Position numbers and translations under genes: made by a program
Notes under the pieces: generated by a model
Databases searched by the model: none
Seen by the model: only the letters and a program-made list of their open reading frames with translations
Told to the model about the DNA's origin: nothing
NCBI RefSeq assembly: GCF_000586555.1
Contig: NZ_AZUC01000059.1
Location: forward strand, 1-64,000
Length of the DNA stretch: 64,000 bases
From: Sporosarcina sp. D27
GTDB taxonomy: Bacteria > Bacillota > Bacilli > Bacillales_A > Planococcaceae
Direction: 5' to 3'
Shown: positions 63,776 through 64,000 of the stretch, piece by piece
Layout of the letters: each line of letters starts with the position of its first letter
Position numbering within the stretch: position 1 is the first letter of the stretch

Positions 63776-63824
63776 AAAGCATCGGCGGGAAGAGAAAAAT
63801 TCTCTTCTGCCGATGCTTTTTTAT
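63775..63824. terminator. Bidirectional terminator
   Basis: AAAAGCATCGGC and GCCGATGCTTTT arms with an inner GAAGAGA/TCTCTTC stem and T-runs on both strands, between convergent genes. Confidence 0.9.
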
Positions 63825-64000
63825 ATAACGAGACAAACTGCCCCAATTATGATTAGGCCAATACCGAGTAACTTACGTTTCGTGATCGGCTCTCCTAGAA
63901 GGAAATAAGAGAGTGCAAATGTCCAAATGTACGTGATCGATGTTAGCGGGAACACGACCGTATAAGGCAAATAGCGCAGAACAATGATGTTCAGTATCGC
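63821..64000 (-). CDS. DMT-superfamily (EamA/SMR-like) transporter, C-terminal part
   Basis: The right edge of the window cuts this minus-strand gene. The 59 visible codons form two hydrophobic helices separated by the family motif LLGEPITKRKLLGIGLIIIGA. This is the last two helices of an EamA or small-multidrug-resistance type transporter. The frame is open to the edge and stops inside the shared terminator. Substrate unknown. Confidence 0.78.
   Translation of the reverse strand, partial: AILNIIVLRYLPYTVVFPLTSITYIWTFALSYFLLGEPITKRKLLGIGLIIIGAVCLVI

Overview
The window looks like a chromosomal segment of a low-to-mid GC, Gram-positive Bacillales bacterium, most likely of the Planococcaceae (Sporosarcina-like). 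This is inferred from the strong AGGAGG-type ribosome binding sites, the frequent TTG/GTG starts, the SLH-domain surface proteins, the ComK, GtaB and YvfRSTU homologues, and the S-box riboswitch. No rRNA, tRNA, phage, transposase or CRISPR locus was found. The organism name is an inference.

Layout. 1-5.3 kb: a persulfide/sulfane-sulfur operon matching the Bacillus yrk and staphylococcal cst type (rhodanese, TusA-rhodanese, DsrE, rhodanese-persulfide dioxygenase, TusA, TauE exporter) behind a CsoR/CstR-like palindrome; then an EamA transporter and, on the minus strand, a SAM-I riboswitch that controls an unknown 95-residue coiled-coil protein. 5.7-10.3 kb: a Fur-controlled heme-type uptake operon (lipoprotein, FecCD permease, ATPase, ankyrin-like protein, IsdG-type monooxygenase) followed by a second IsdG-type paralogue that lacks the catalytic His. 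10.4-12.6 kb: M19 dipeptidase plus DUF819 membrane protein. 12.8-16.1 kb: yvfRSTU-type ABC exporter with its two-component system. 18.2-22.7 kb: MurNAc recycling genes (murR, murQ, murP, mupG). 22.9-24.3 kb: a GGDEF protein.

24.4-35.6 kb: a minus-strand catabolic cluster (acyl-CoA ligase, aldehyde dehydrogenase, two unequal acyl-CoA dehydrogenases, DUF35 protein, thiolase-fold protein without the nucleophilic Cys, two MaoC-type hydratase subunits) facing a PucR/GAF-type regulator. The composition matches the mycobacterial igr (sterol side-chain) set; the substrate is unknown. 35.6-47.5 kb: DUF378 protein, ComK homologue, lipid kinase, glycerol kinase, Na+(K+)/H+ antiporter, soluble PAS-MCP protein, general stress protein with a candidate sigma-B promoter, polysaccharide deacetylase, CstA transporter. 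47.6-51.2 kb: MBOAT/SGNH acetylation pair and an SDR. 51.8-63.8 kb: a cell-surface region with four tandem SLH paralogues, an LtaS-type sulfatase, a NAGPA-family protein, another SLH protein and gtaB; a DMT transporter is cut by the right edge.

The most unusual content is non-coding: a mosaic family of interspersed repeats fills nearly every large gap. It combines three kinds of arrays with 20- or 21-bp period (two DNA helical turns) and a shared boundary module of about 50 bp. At two loci whole array-plus-boundary units are triplicated with exact 207-bp and 216-bp periods. I know of no described family that fits this.
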